DNA from: Glandiceps talaboti
Taxonomy: Eukaryota > Hemichordata > Enteropneusta > Spengelidae
DNA: 64,000 nt
Direction: 5' to 3'
Assembly: GCF_964340395.1 (NCBI RefSeq)
Contig: NC_135567.1
Location: 8,300,658-8,364,657 of the forward strand
Positions 35,760 through 48,036 of this stretch are shown here, one piece after another; positions within the stretch are counted from its first letter, which is position 1; each line of letters opens with the position of its first letter. The position numbers and the translations under genes are program-made. Below the pieces are notes generated by a model, which was given only the letters and a program-made list of their open reading frames with translations, had not been told where the DNA came from and did no database searches.

Positions 35760-36425
35760 TTGTGTACGACTGAGATGATAAATCCATTCCTACTTGGTAT
35801 ACATTGCATAGCACACCATTTGGTGCTATGTACAAGTCAGGCCGCCGAGAAAGTGCCGTATCTGAGGAAATACCAGCAAAGTCTCACTGATATATACTAT
35901 CACTTTTCAAGATTAGCCATACGCACTGAAACAGTGAAATCAATACAAGTTATCCTCAACGATCCCTGTCTGAAATACAAAGAAGTTCATGAAGTACGGT
36001 GGTTCTCCTTCTACTCTGCCCTTGAAACTATATATCACACGTATGGATCGCTCGTTACATATTTCGAAGCACAAGCTGAGAAATTACCTACCGCAAAAGG
36101 TTTGGCAAAGACTATGCGTATCAGTATGAATTCATTGCTACAACACACCTACTCATGGATGTAATTCCTGTCCTTACTCACCTCAGTATAGTATTTCAAG
36201 CATCAGACATTGATATAACGATCGTACAAGCCTCACTACAAATTACGACTATGCAGTTAGAAGGATTAGTTACAGATAACGGAAAATTTCTCTCTGATCT
36301 TGAGAAAATGAAGGAAACTGACAAGTATGTCGTTTGTGATCATGACATTAAAACAACACCTAATGTGGTAAAATACTTCGCTAACTTTAGGCGTGACTTT
36401 ATTCAGAACATCCTAGAAAACCTAA
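35760..36425 (+). pseudogene. hAT transposase, ZNF862-like, first half
   Basis: The sequence reads NPFLLGIHCIAHHLVLCTSQ, AAEKVPYLRKYQ, VHEVRWFSFYSALETIYHTY, then (after one frame change near 36155) MDVIPVLTHLSIVFQASDID and RRDFIQNILENL. HC(I/V)AHxLxLxxSQAA and VRWxSxxxA are typical of the hAT transposase core in the ZNF862/ZMYM-like group. The N-terminal zinc finger and first catalytic region are missing, as the sequence begins abruptly after the TTTAG run. The frame change at about 36150-36164 separates two open pieces (35760-36164 and 36155-36481). The second half continues at 38275 after a 1.85-kb insertion. In some animals ZNF862-type genes are domesticated, but this copy is broken. Confidence 0.8.
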
Positions 36426-36818
36426 GGCTGCTTTCACAAAAACTTGTTAGGGGGGGGGGGAGATTTTTTGTAAAACCCTAATTTTTTTTTCAAGTACCCT
36501 CCTGCCATATTCCGAAATTTTTCAAGTACCCCCCCCCCCCCACCAAAGCACCAAATATTTCAAGTACCCCCTACCCGAATAAATTTTTTTTTGGAATACT
36601 CTTCCTGTGCGTTAACATTCCATACCAAGTACAAAACTGTACATAATACACTTAATCCCAACTTTGTCCATTTTATATATATAATCAATTTGTATACTGT
36701 GTATATATATATATACACAAACACCAGTTAAAACAAAATGATGTTATGTTAACCAGTGCATTGCCGTTCCAAAAAACATATACTTGTAAATAAATTACAC
36801 TTTGAATAACTCTTGTAA

Positions 36819-36864
<46 letters not shown>

Positions 36865-38026
36865 GTGGTGGTGATGATGAAGAAGAAAAAGGAGAAGATG
36901 GAGAACCCTTTCAAACATAAATCAAGTAGATCAAGTGGAATATCAGTCTTTCCTTTGTAATGTTTTAGAAGAGGAGGAAGAAGATGACGATTTGGATGAT
37001 GATGATTTGAATGATGTTGATGATGATTTATGACTGACAATGCCTAGTGCAATATTGACATGAAAAGATAATTTATTTGTTAATTTTTTAAATGAGTATG
37101 TTTGTGTATTATTATTATTATTATTATTATGTGCTGCTTCAGATATGTTTTTAACAGAGATATGTTTTAAGCATTCTAAAAAAATTCCACAGTTTGTGCA
37201 AACACTACTTTATGAAAATGTTTATTGAGACTATATTGGAGTATTTGCTCATATTGTTTCAGTTCACTACCTCATTCCTGCCATATATCTTTAGGGTAAC
37301 TTTATATTGAGAGTTATGTCAAAGTTTAATTTATCTTTATATTTACAAGTAATAGTATATTCATGCAAAGTTGAAAAGTATGTGCAAAAAACTTATTTTA
37401 CTTTTTCTCTGTTAACTCAGCTTGTGAGATATTGTCTTCTGTTTCAAATGTAGCAGATGTTGCCAATATGCTAATTTTAGGAAATATTTAGAATGTGTTA
37501 TTAAAAGTTTATGTTGAAAATTATAGTCATATCTATAGGATGAAAAAATACCTTGCACAGACGTTTTTGATACTTGTCAAGTATGTTTTAGTGCAGGTGC
37601 ATCTTTTACATTTTGATGGCAGGCTGAGATGAACATTTTCCAACTCTTTTTTTTTTTTTAACTTCCAAGAGCTGCAAATGTAAAATGTTGTCTGTCATAT
37701 TTGTCTGTCATTTAATACTAGTAAGAATTTACATGGAAAAGTTACATATCATTGTGATAACCACAAACCAAAACACAGTCATGTCACAAAGAATATTTTC
37801 AGTACAGTGTAAAGGTAATTTCACACATTAAATGAACCAAATTTCAGTAGATAGTAGTGTACATGAAAGACACTGATATTTTCAGACAAAAAACAATCTG
37901 TACCACTCAATTCGCCCATTTCAATTTATCATTACATTAACAGTTTCTTAAAAGAAAATTTAAAATTTGACTGTTTTTGTTTTTCATTTTACTAACTTGT
38001 GAGCAACTGCTGTTTGTAGCTGCTGC

Positions 38027-38075
<49 letters not shown>

Positions 38076-38271
38076 GAAAAGGGAAGACCAACATTTTAAA
38101 ACCTTATTTTCCCATGTCTGAAAAGTCATGATGTCAATTTATTTTCAGGTACCCCTACAACCCATAACATTTTTTTCAGGTACCCCCCCCCCCACCCACA
38201 CACACACACACACTATCCATATATTTTCAAGTCCCCCCCCCCCCCCTGAACAAGTTTTTGTGAAAGCAGCC
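36426..38271. mobile_element. 1846-bp insertion with inverted repeats, TAA duplication
   Basis: The left end is GGCTGCTTTCACAAAAACTT then GTT and a G run. The right end is its complement (aacaagtttttgtgaaagca, gcc) ending at 38271. The 3-bp sequence taa is repeated on both sides (36423-36425 and 38272-38274). Without the insert and one taa, the hAT reading frame runs on without a break. GG ends and a TWA duplication fit the PIF/Harbinger superfamily (inference). The inside has no transposase. It holds subterminal C/G runs next to caagtacccc words, (GAT)n at 36819-36876, (ATT)n at 37110-37129, (GTT)n at 38021-38076 and a CA run, so it is probably a non-autonomous copy. Confidence 0.85.
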
Positions 38272-38274
38272 TAA

Positions 38275-38861
38275 GTGAGAGATTTCCTCAACAATCAACC
38301 GAGTTAATAAATGCATTCGCTGTTCTAGCCATGCGGCCGCTATCATTTTTGTCCAAAGATGAACTTACTGAATATGGAAACCAAGAAATCGGAGTATTAG
38401 TAAACCACTTCGGGGAAGCTACAATACGCGGCGATGATACAGTTGTAGATGGCACAGTGGATCCAGCGTGTGTAATGCGTGAATGGGCAACCGCCAAAGA
38501 ACTTGTGTTGTCAAAGTTATACCCACGCGATAAGATGGCTACATTGTGGAAACTGATGTATATTTATCATAAAGACCAGTTTCTGAACTTGGTAAAGCTT
38601 GCTAAAATAACTCTTATATTACCTATCCAAACAGCAAATTGTGAACGCGGGTTTTCCATTCAGAATAAGATCAAAACAAACATTCAAAATAGACTTGAAC
38701 CTGATAGACTGAATGTCTTATCACTGATCTCAGCTGAGGGACCACTGATTGACATGTTCCCATTCAAGGAGGCTCTTAAAGAATGGAAAACAGCAAAACA
38801 AAGACACATAGAGAAAAAAATAGTGACTTTTTGTGTATGGTCTATGCTTTACTGTGGATAA
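38275..38861 (+). pseudogene. hAT transposase, C-terminal dimerisation half
   Basis: The frame resumes from the first half at 38275 and stays open to 38861. Visible pieces are MRPLSFLSKDELTEYGNQEI, MREWATAKELVLSKLYP, then LILPIQTANCERGFSIQNKI and KTNIQNRLEPDRLNVLSLIS. The segment LPxxTAxxERGFSxxxxIKTxxxxRLxxxxLNxLxxI is the hAT C-terminal dimerisation domain. The Met at 38331 is internal, not a start. The end (VTFCVWSMLYCG) drifts from the family, so the true stop may be lost. Together with 35760-36425 it makes up about two thirds of a ZNF862-like transposase. Confidence 0.85.
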
Positions 38862-38864
38862 TTT

Positions 38865-41155
38865 ACAAAGATAATCAGTCAGCAATTGTTTTAACAATTA
38901 AACAGACATCACGTTGGAGAGAGATATGTTTATCAAAAGTCAGTGATACAATTATCAAAGTAACCATCATGAGTTCATGAACTCATCAAGTCTTGAACAG
39001 TACATTGACAATGATTGACAGTAACAATGAACAACAGTTAGTCAGCTGTAGTTATAGAAAATATGACTCCACTCTAATCAGTTTTCACATTTGCATGTAA
39101 ACACTGAAACAAGATTGGTGCAGGATTAAACTTACCTGTAATTGTGTTATATATGAGTGTTTTATTGAGTTTGTTATAGACTAGTACATTTGGTGTAATG
39201 ATAAATTTTGTGATGTCCCACAAAAAAAATAAGATGACCCAGAAAAATGAAAGTCTCGGGACACAATGTCCCACTCTGAGAAAAAGCTGGCTGCAACACT
39301 GCTGCTACTAGAAAAAATGTCTTGGCAGGGAAATGATGCACAAGTTCAAGTGTACAGTTCAACCTGCTAGTACCTCTCCAACACGGACACTTGTCAAATC
39401 ATGACAAACATTTTCAAACACATATCAGGGACCAGTCAGTTTCATTGGTCTGTGGTACATATATATATTTGTTCTTGTCTCACTTTCTTTCAGATTTTTT
39501 TTAAATATTACTTCATGTAAGGGTTCAAACATAACCTACATAAATTATACAAATACATGTTTTACCTAGCTACCACACTAGTTACAGAACATGTCATGTA
39601 AATGTTTGGCTGTTTCACAATCAGTGCTTCACTTATCTTGCACTTTGGGGCAAAAGTGAACTTGAAGGTTTTGTAATTGGTAATCTTCATACTATTAGAT
39701 AGTTTATAAAAGAACTTAATCTAAATTGTTCTAGTCTCTTCAGTATGAATTTGTCAGAAGGGATGAATATAATTCCTATTTCGGACACTACATGTATCGA
39801 CACTACAAAATAACCAAATTCAAGTTTCTATTGTACACTAGGTATGACCTCCTAAAGTTCTCTATCATATCAGTGACTTTACTATATATGCAATATCAAT
39901 GCCCCTATACCAATGTTACAGGCCCATTTTTATAACATGGAAAACTTATTTAAAAAGGTTATATTTACTTTAGCTTTTCGATGCTTGGCAATATATATCT
40001 CAGAGGCTATGAATAACCTAAAAATTACCTAAATAGAAACAAAAAACTCCAGATCTGCCAGGGGTGAAACCCCTTGGACTATCTCACCCCGGAGGCCACT
40101 CATTCGTTAAACCAACAATAATATTCACCAAAATTGGTAAAAAAAACTTCAAAGGCCTCTGGAGGGAGACCCCCTAGGACCCCCATAAGAGGTAGACATG
40201 TCCCATTCTCAAATCAAAGTTCTTTCCTCCACCTCTTACTGTCAAGATGCTATGAAAACTTTATTTTAAAAATGTTTCAACCTTATGTAGTTGCTTTTTA
40301 CATGTTAGAACTGTCTTGTAAAGCTTGTAAATTATTGTCTGAGTTCACTAATCAAGTTTCCGAATTGCATTTTCTGTGTGTCATCATACCATGGCATAAA
40401 AACTGTCAATGATGTTTATATTTAATTGAAAATCAAACATGTATTGAAATATGTAGTTTTCTAAATATAATCTGTGTGTGATAGACCAGCATCTTTTTAC
40501 TCTCTTTATTACCCTGTGCGAAAACCAAACAGAAAATTGTGGCAACAAAAATAGGAGTTCAACATAGGCGTCAAAAAAAAATTCGGATATCTCAAAGAAG
40601 GAAAGAAAAATAAAAGTTGCCAGTATAGGCGAAGGAGAAAAAAAAATAATTCACAGGCAAGCAGGTGAAAAAAAATGACTCCACCAATCTTCCAAGCCCC
40701 CCCCCCCCCAGGATATCAAATGGTCTACCCTTTAGTAAAGATTTTTTGAACTTGAGATTAACTAATTTGATGTAACTTGATTGGTTATGAAGATTGCAGT
40801 CAGGATCCTATATTTGACTCAAGCTCAGTGTATATTAAAGCTCAGTGTATATTTCATTCCCGATACTTACCAACAAAAGTTTGTAACATCAAAACAGAAT
40901 CTTTATCTTATGAAACACTTACAATACATTTAAAGAAATAATTTCAAATGAGTCATGGTTGTAATTCAAAGCTTTTTTTTGAAATTGTTTCATGTTACTC
41001 CTGATATTTTGTTAATCCTGATATTTTGTTAATCCTGTGATTTATGCATTGGTTTAGCCTGTGTTTTATTATCTATATACATTATTTTATATAAAACAAA
41101 ACTAATCTATCAGATCTATCCTGAAAATTAGGATAATATATAATATCTGGCAATT
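38865..41155. other. no gene recognised
   Basis: A 2.3-kb AT-rich stretch. The short open frames at 39074-39362 (minus) and 40134-40412 (plus) match nothing recognisable. Poly-A and poly-C runs occur near 40560-40710. Confidence 0.5.
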
Positions 41156-41159
41156 ATTT

Positions 41160-41505
41160 TAAAATCCAATATTCGTATAAAGATGTTTTGGATTTAAAGA
41201 CTGTTGACCAAAAAGATACATTTTAGCCCTAATTTGCATATTACTGATGGAATCATCATGTTGTGAACAATTCTTAATCTAAACACCTATAAGAATGTTC
41301 CCTCCAATATTTAGACATATCTGCCTAGTAGTTTGTGAGTTTAAGTTTATTGACCAAAATTTTTTACCCAAATCACAGTCACTGTGGTGATGTGATCATT
41401 TTGACTTGATCAATTTCCAAACTAGACACCCAAGGTAATATACCCACCAAATATCATGGCAATCAGTCCAGCGATTTTTGACTTTAAGTTGTTTACACAC
41501 ACACG

Positions 41506-41564
<59 letters not shown>

Positions 41565-41620
41565 TTAAATAGTGATGCCTATAGCACTATTGAACCTTAT
41601 CAGTTCAGTTGTGCTAAAAG
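41160..41620 (+). repeat. repeat A copy with (CA)n
   Basis: Blocks in order: aaagactgttgaccaaaaag, taatttgcatattactgatg, caatttccaaactagacacc, accaaatatcatggcaatca, ctttaagttgtttacacac, CA repeats (41494-41563), and the end block atgcctatagcactattgaa, then ccttatcagttcagttgtgc. Confidence 0.9.
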
Positions 41621-43535
41621 ATCTAATGAGTGTTCTTTAGCACTTGAGCAGATTGTTTTAAATTTTGATTAATCATTCTCTTTATTTCAATTGGTAGAGA
41701 AGTATTGAATTCAAAGGAAGACATAAATTGTTGGGAAGAGGTTGGCTCAGATAGGATGTCAAAAGGAGATGGCAAGACATGTGGTGTCAGTATCATCAAT
41801 GTGTATTAATCACGATGGAGAATCTACCTGTAGGTGTTTGTTAAATTAACCAAAACTTTGGATGAAAGACTTAATAAAAAGGACTATAATAATAAATCAC
41901 AACAGACACAATTGTTGAAAGGTTTGTCTCTGACAGAGTGTGATCTAAAAGCGTTGACTAGGACTACATGAAAGATATCGTATCCCTGTATTGACAGATA
42001 ATACTAATACCTACACCCTAAGAACACAACAGGTTGAATATACCATATTGGACTGTTCTAATTTAACTTGTTTCATCAGTGGTTTAGTCTAGTTCCTATA
42101 CAGTATCGTTATGATTTATACCTTCACTCGCAGTATAGTCAAAGCTCTGATGAAAGGTGTTAATTATGGCTCAACCTCATTGTGAGTAAAACATGAACAG
42201 CACATACCACTAGTAATAAAGGGGTGTCATCACTGCTCATTAAATATTAATTTGGTACAGCTGTTTTTACAAAATCCAATGTCCAACCAGGACTCCACCA
42301 CAGGTATGTTTAAACTAAATCATGTGGGGATGCAACAACATAATCATATTTAGATGAATGCTGTATGAGGGAGCACAGGAATGTGTGCTGATTAAGGGAC
42401 TTTGACCAGACTGTGGTTAGGGTTAGAAACCATAGTTTGGCATCCAGACTATCACTGGGTTTGACTCCACAATTTTCCTTTCAATTAGTTTTGCTTTTTA
42501 ATACTATATACAATGGGATCTAATTATTAATATCATCCATATCCAGTGTAAAATAACACCACTTTAATTGTAATGTTAGCATGTGGACCTTCCAACTGTA
42601 GTCCATTTGTAAACAATGTTGTCACAGCTAACAGTGTAATGAGATTGTCCCAACTGTAATTATCAATAACTGTAAGTGAGATATCCTTGTCTTATTACAT
42701 ATGTGTTTAATAACTGGTGTTTCATGACAATTGAACTTTTTACTTCACACTGACAACACTATTTACAGACTGATTGCATTTAGAGATACCTCACTGGGAT
42801 GCTAATTAAAATAAATGTAACTGGTGCATTTATACACTTGATATGGGATGTCATAAACGATTGTGACTAGCAGTGAAAAACTTTGGTCTGATGTTAAGTT
42901 TTGTAATTTCTGAAAATATTTGAAATTAAAGACAAGTCGCATAGAAGTCATGTTGAGATTGTAGGAACATACAAAATTGTTTCATCATTATTTGGGGAAA
43001 AAGATTGTTTTTTGAAGTTAACCAAAGTTAAACTTATTGAATTAAAGGTTGTTCATTAAACTGACATTGATCTTTTGGCTTCTAAGAATATCTATATCTT
43101 AGCATGTATTCAAATTTTAATTATGACAACATGATTAGCAAATGTGGATAACAATCTGAGGCTACGTTTTCCCTGTGAATGGACTAGAAAAGCTGTGTAA
43201 ATGGCAAAAATACAAACTTGTGCTGTTCTGTTTGCTGATAATATGTAGGGGTGAGGTTTTGAAATCATTACGCAAAAAATCTAGAATATAACCTTGATAG
43301 AAAAATATATAAAAATAACTTGTCAATTGCATTGCCACTTGTAGTATTACTAATATTATAGTATTGATATGTGTAAAACAAACAGTCTTTGAACTCAGCT
43401 AACCCTTGTTTATCAGAAATAATTGCACACAGGAATCATTGAGTTTTATTGTAACACACCATATAACTATGTGCCAATCATTCAGTTTAGGGAGGTTATG
43501 ATATTTGTGATAGCAGACTCCCCTGCTCCACCCAC
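41621..43535. other. no gene; a few short repeats
   Basis: Non-coding. At 42044-42080 (ctaatttaacttgtttcatc) and 42455-42515 (gggtttgactccacaatttt; actatatacaatgggatc) it matches a segment at 44728-44815, where both pieces are adjacent. This shows one shared repeat, interrupted or rearranged here. Confidence 0.55.
42084..42130. repeat. single inverted unit of the 48-bp minisatellite
   Basis: tttagtctagttcctataca, gtatcgttatgatttatacc, ttcact is the reverse complement of one unit of the 1-3915 array with about 4-5 mismatches. It lies inside the repeat that includes aatttaacttgtttcatcag. Confidence 0.85.
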
Positions 43536-43539
43536 AAAA

Positions 43540-43910
43540 GACACATTTTTATGCTCTAATTTGCATATCACTGATAAAATCAGCATATCATCAGTACTTC
43601 TAAATCTAAACACTCCTAAGTACATTCCCACCAGACCTAAAAACTGAACAGAAACAAATGGCTGAGCACCAAAACACCAAAATTGCTACTAAACTACCGC
43701 CAAAAAGGGTGGGGCCCTCGCAGTCCGTAATTAACAATTTATCCCTAGAGAAATATACATATTACAGGTTAATCTGCTCAGTAGTTTTGGTATTATAGAT
43801 TTTGACCCAAACCACACATCTCTGATGCAATCATTTTCTTTTGAACAATTTTCCATCTACATGCTCTATGTAATGTCCCATCAAATATCAAGGTAATCAG
43901 TCTTTCAAAA
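43540..43910 (+). repeat. repeat A fragment with a ~130-bp insert
   Basis: ctaatttgcatatcactgat, attcccaccaga, then after foreign sequence (about 43637-43768) ttaatctgctcagtagtttt, caatcattttcttttgaaca, and atgtcccatcaaatatcaag. The foreign piece has no clear inverted ends or duplication. The microsatellite end is missing in this copy. Confidence 0.75.
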
Positions 43911-44188
43911 AATCTTTATTATGAGTTCTCTGTATTGCCTCTTTTTTGACTTATAGAATCAATATATTGTTATAACCATGGTGACTGTGGTTGAATTCTA
44001 ATACTTTATGAACATTCTTAACATTCAAACCTAGATTGGTATATAACTGTATATAACTATATATATCTATACTGTAAAACATTAATTTTTACCCCCTCAG
44101 TAGTAATGTATCTATCTTGAATTTTGTACAAACCTACATTGGTATCTATAACTATAGATTTCTATATACCAAACTGTTCCCATTTTAC

Positions 44189-44258
44189 TTCTGTAAGACC
44201 CACTCCTCTCCTCACAACTGACAATTCATTTACTATATGCCGTATGGTTGTCAATGTC
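44189..44258. repeat. left arm of a ~70-bp inverted repeat pair
   Basis: cttctgtaagacccactcct, ctcctcacaactgacaattc, atttactatatgcc is matched in reverse complement at 45427-45487 with about 90 percent identity by eye. Between the arms lies 1.17 kb without a recognisable gene, including a 21-base C run at 44647-44670. The structure could be an old DNA transposon or a chance inversion duplicate. Confidence 0.75.
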
Positions 44259-45426
44259 AGCAGTGATTTGATGACATGGTGTGATATTATGATACCAAAC
44301 CCAACACCTAAGCCATTAATTTATGGCAACACTGGACTGTTCATTACCATGGTTACACGGATGATATAGTAAAAGTCAACTTGTTTTGATCATTTCATAA
44401 CCATAGCTTATAACAATGTAAAGTACAGTGTCTACAATCAAAATAATATTAATTTAATTTTTGAGTGGTCACTAAATGCCAACCTACAGGTTATTTCACA
44501 AGTAGTTTGCATATGATGTGGAGTGATAGGATGCCAAAATCACAAAATAATGCTAAACTTCACAACATAGTTAGTCAAAGTAAAATGTGACCCTCCCCTA
44601 TCCCATTTTCTAAAATATGACCCTTCTCCAAGAACTGATTTGTAAAGGTTGACCCCCCCCCCCCCCCCCCCATTCCTCCTCCTAATTCCACTGGTCATAA
44701 CCCCCCTTTCAATTAATGAAGGCTTCATAATTTAACTTGTTTCATCAGTGCGTTTGACTCCATAATGTTTATTTAAATCAATTTTGATTTTTTAAAACTA
44801 TATACAATGGAATCCAGTTGTCCTGAAACACAGCATTCTGTCTTGACAAAAATATTATTCATATTGCTACATTTTACGGCCAGTCACAGCAAAAATCCTA
44901 CCAACATTACTACTTGTGGTACATTTCTTTCTATGAGATACCAGTATTTAAGCAGATCATCACCAACTAAGTATATATTGTTACTCCATGTATGTTGACA
45001 ATCTAAGACATTGGTAACCTATGCAAAAAAACATGTAGCAATGTTGATAACATTTTGGTTCTCTACATTGTAGATGATGAAATGTAGTAATTCTAGTATA
45101 AATGTTGACATCCTAGATGATAAATTTGTAGCATAGTAAGATTTTGTGTTGAACCACACATTGTTCTGTTTTAGGTTAACTGGTTTCTATTGTAACTTAA
45201 GACATTGTACAATTTTGACGAATGTCTTTGTCAGAACATATAACTGATGACATTCAGTTCACAATTCTAAAAGTTGTCCACAAAACAAGTGTAAATTGTG
45301 TATCCTCACTCACTACCTCTACATGTTATTAATGATGTGTCATCAACATATGTCCCTCACAACACTTTTTGAAATCAGGATATACCTAAAGCAAATGTAC
45401 AGTTAGTTCCCCTCATGTTTGCTGCT

Positions 45427-45487
45427 GACAACTGTATGGCATATAGTAAATGAATTGTCAGTTGTGAGGAGAGAATTGGGTCTTACA
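45427..45487. repeat. right arm of the inverted repeat pair
   Basis: ctgacaactgtatggcatat, agtaaatgaattgtcagttg, tgaggagagaattgggtctt, acagaag. The arm breaks off exactly where the SINE-like copy starts. Confidence 0.75.
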
Positions 45488-45790
45488 GAAGTGGCTGGCT
45501 TTGAATCTGCAGGCTGCAGTATCGAGCCCCATCGCTGCCGTTTGTTTCTGAGTGGCTAAAGTCCTTGGGCAAGTTTTGAACCGTGCATGTGCTTCAGTCA
45601 ACCCAGTTGTATAATTGGGGACCTGGTAGGATAGAGGTTGCAGTTTGAATGCTTTAAACCTATGCACTTATAAAGGCTGTAATGGATTGTGTGCTCCCCA
45701 GGGAGTTGATGAAGTATAAAGGGCCGTTGTGCTGCTATAGATCCATGCTAGGGGTAATAATTGTAAAGCGAGAAACAATCGTGTAATATG
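45488..45790 (+). mobile_element. SINE-like, tRNA/Deu-type candidate
   Basis: The segment has ggctggctttgaatctgcag and gtatcgagcccc near its start, similar to a worn tRNA-type promoter B box. A conserved-looking body follows: aaagtccttgggcaagtttt, cttcagtcaacccagttgta, ggggacctggtaggatag. The end is gggtaataattgtaaagcga. Bodies with CTTGGGCAAG..CTTCAGTCAACCCAG and an end near TGTAAAGCG are known from metazoan SINEs with shared central domains, such as the Deu family. The assignment is from memory. No simple A tail or clear duplication was found. Confidence 0.5.
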
Positions 45791-45949
45791 TAATAGATAC
45801 AGTTTAGGTATTGGTTAATATGTATTACTGATTAGGTACCCCCTCCCCTATGACACTGAATGGAGACATATTGTTTTAAAAGGAATTAGTTGCAACAAAT
45901 ATTTACCTCTGTGATTGAATGAAGAAATGGTTTAAAACAAATTAGTGAC

Positions 45950-46740
45950 AACAAAGTGATACTAAAGAGTGTGTCAGTCACATAAAGGAAATGACTGGAT
46001 TTTGGTAATTGAATGGGAAATTAAAATTCATGGTCAAAAGTCGAGATCTGAAAAGTAAGTTTACACCAACTACATTGTAATGTAGGGATAAACTCTTAAA
46101 GTTGAATGAAGTCTCCACATATTAAAGCTTTTGACTTTTGCAGTAAATCATGATTGTCCATGTATATTCATTAAAAGTTACATAAACACCAAAAGTAATG
46201 CATGCACACTTCATTTCTCTGCTTCTCTTGTTCTACATTACATTATTTTTAAACATACATGCTACAGACTCTATGCAAAACACAGTTTGATTTTGATAAT
46301 TCAACTAACAGGTCAGGGTCAAAGGTCACTTTCTTTCAACAGAACTTGCAAGTGATTATATGGGCTTACACACTTGAATGGATGTTCTTTGTATTGAAGT
46401 TTTTATGTTATGCAACTTAATATATTGATTTATTACTCAAAATATGGCCACCATTCATTAAAAAGTTATATGAGCACTATAAAAATTATCCTTGTGTATA
46501 TTTGTCTTCTGCTATATTAATGATGGACATGATTTAAAAGAAACTGGCAACAAATAAATATGACAAAGTGATAGTTGTGTAATAGGCAATAAATGGCTGA
46601 ATTTTGATAATTGACCTTGAAGGTTATCAAGGTGAAAGGTCAATATCTTAAAAGAAAGCTTGTACCTGATAATAAAAGGGGTAGACACTTGAATGGAGTC
46701 TCTATGTATGATAGTTTTTAGTTATGTCATAAATATTGAT
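45950..46740. repeat. diverged repeats around 'ttgataattgaccttgaagg'
   Basis: Three related segments (about 45950-46140, 46150-46340 and 46440-46730) share aaaagttacatgagcaccaa-like, gattttgataattgaccttg-like and gtcaatatcttaaaagaaag-like blocks. Related pieces lie at 24010-24090 and 34600-34760, where they precede ankyrin exons. No coding signal. Confidence 0.6.
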
Positions 46741-47385
46741 TTTAAACTACTAATATGGTTGCCATTCAATCAAATTTGCATATGTTGCAAATAAAGTGAT
46801 GTGTGTATGTACCATATGACCTGTCATATTTTTGGCAGGTTTGAAAGAAATTGGACATGTCATCTCTGAGAAATAACATATTACAGATGCACGGTCAATA
46901 GGATTGATGGACAGACAGACGGATGAAGGGAGGGATGAATACATGTACAGACTGCCGGACGGATGGAATCCACTCTAATAGCCCCCCTTCACGGGACTGC
47001 ATATAAGGATGGCACCTTCGGCTGTATGTAAAATATTGACATCACAAATTGCAAAGTGGTTATTTAATTGTTTCATACTGTAAACTGTTTTATACAACAA
47101 AATAAAATTATACAAAATGCTGTTTTGTATACTTCTTTATTCAGAGGTAGGTCAGAATATCATCCCTTGGCCACGTTTTGGGATGATATCATGACCATAC
47201 TGACAGAGTGTGAAATATTTGGCAGCATTGCAGAAATTACATGAGAGACCAAGTTGAGTGTATATTTCTGCTATCCTTTCAAAAGATTGTGTGGTTGTAT
47301 ATATCTCCCATCCCCCTAAAATATCATGCACCCTAATTTGATGTTGATCTCTAAAATATTAATCTGTGAAACCATTGTTCACAAA
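46741..47385. other. no gene; one perfect hairpin
   Basis: Non-coding. A perfect 10-bp stem, atatcatccc / gggatgatat, at about 47157-47189 has a 13-base loop. A gacagacagacgg run lies at 46911-46922. Confidence 0.45.
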
Positions 47386-47495
47386 AGCTGTTGCTAGGTA
47401 CATTTGCATACATCTTTAGAATATTTATTCATTTGTCTATTAATCCCTGTCCCCACCCCTAAAATATCCCCCAACAAGTTTTTGTGAAAGCAGCC
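47386..47495. repeat. repeat B fragment next to a transposon end
   Basis: gctgttgctaggtacatttg, then gtttattcatttgtctatta (as atatttattc here) at 47388-47448 is a part unit of repeat B. It is followed by C-rich sequence and aacaagtttttgtgaaagca, gcc ending at 47495, the same terminal repeat as the right end of the 36.4-38.3 kb insertion. The matching left end is not seen, so this is a truncated second copy. Confidence 0.75.
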
Positions 47496-47937
47496 TTAAT
47501 ATCAAATTGTAAGCTTTATTGAAAAGAAGTATCATCCAAACACACAAACAGACCTAGTAGAAGTGAGCCACCAATGCAATGGTTGTGAGTTGTGTGTTTC
47601 TGAACTTTCTTTTATGTCTGTTCATATTGCTTGAATATAGTTGTAAATTAACTTTGAATAAACAAGGGTAATCCCCTAGGCTAATCACATCTCTAGTCTG
47701 TTACAAAAACATGTCAAAATATAACTCTATAGAATTTCTATAGTTTTCTACAAAATATCTATAAAATCTTTTTGTAAGGGGAGCTGATTTTTTTATGAAA
47801 ATATGCCGGTACTTACCTGATCAAGTTAAATTATTGTAAAAATATTCTCTGAAAAAATCAATTGACCTCACATTGGGATGTGTGTATATGTCACAGAGTA
47901 GATAAATAAGATATTAGTTCATCTAAAATCAACTTAC

Positions 47938-48036
47938 GTCATTAGCAGCATTTACTTGGGCCCCAGCTTTCAGCAGCAATTTACAGATATCCAAATGCCC
48001 TTTCTCAGCTCCATAATGTAGACTTGTCATGTTGAG
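47938..48036 (-). CDS. ankyrin-repeat exon (33 codons)
   Basis: Minus strand, phase 0, exactly 99 bp, between an acceptor (ttaattatag, ending at 48037) and a GTAAG donor (from 47937). It encodes LNMTSLHYGAEKGHLDICKL, then LLKAGAQVNAAND, a complete ankyrin repeat (TSLHYGA, EKGHLDICKLLLKAGA, QVNAAND). It is open and undamaged and is about 70 percent identical by eye to the 35.17-kb exon. Its upstream plus-strand flank (ttatgaaaatatg..acctgatcaa..catctaaaatcaacttac) is homologous to the same place beside the other exons. In transcript order it comes before the 35.17, 28.81 and 24.28 kb exons. Confidence 0.85.

Noticed and set aside
36685-37040. His-rich and Ile-rich minus-strand frames
   Set aside because: Complement of a (GAT)n microsatellite inside the 1846-bp insertion.
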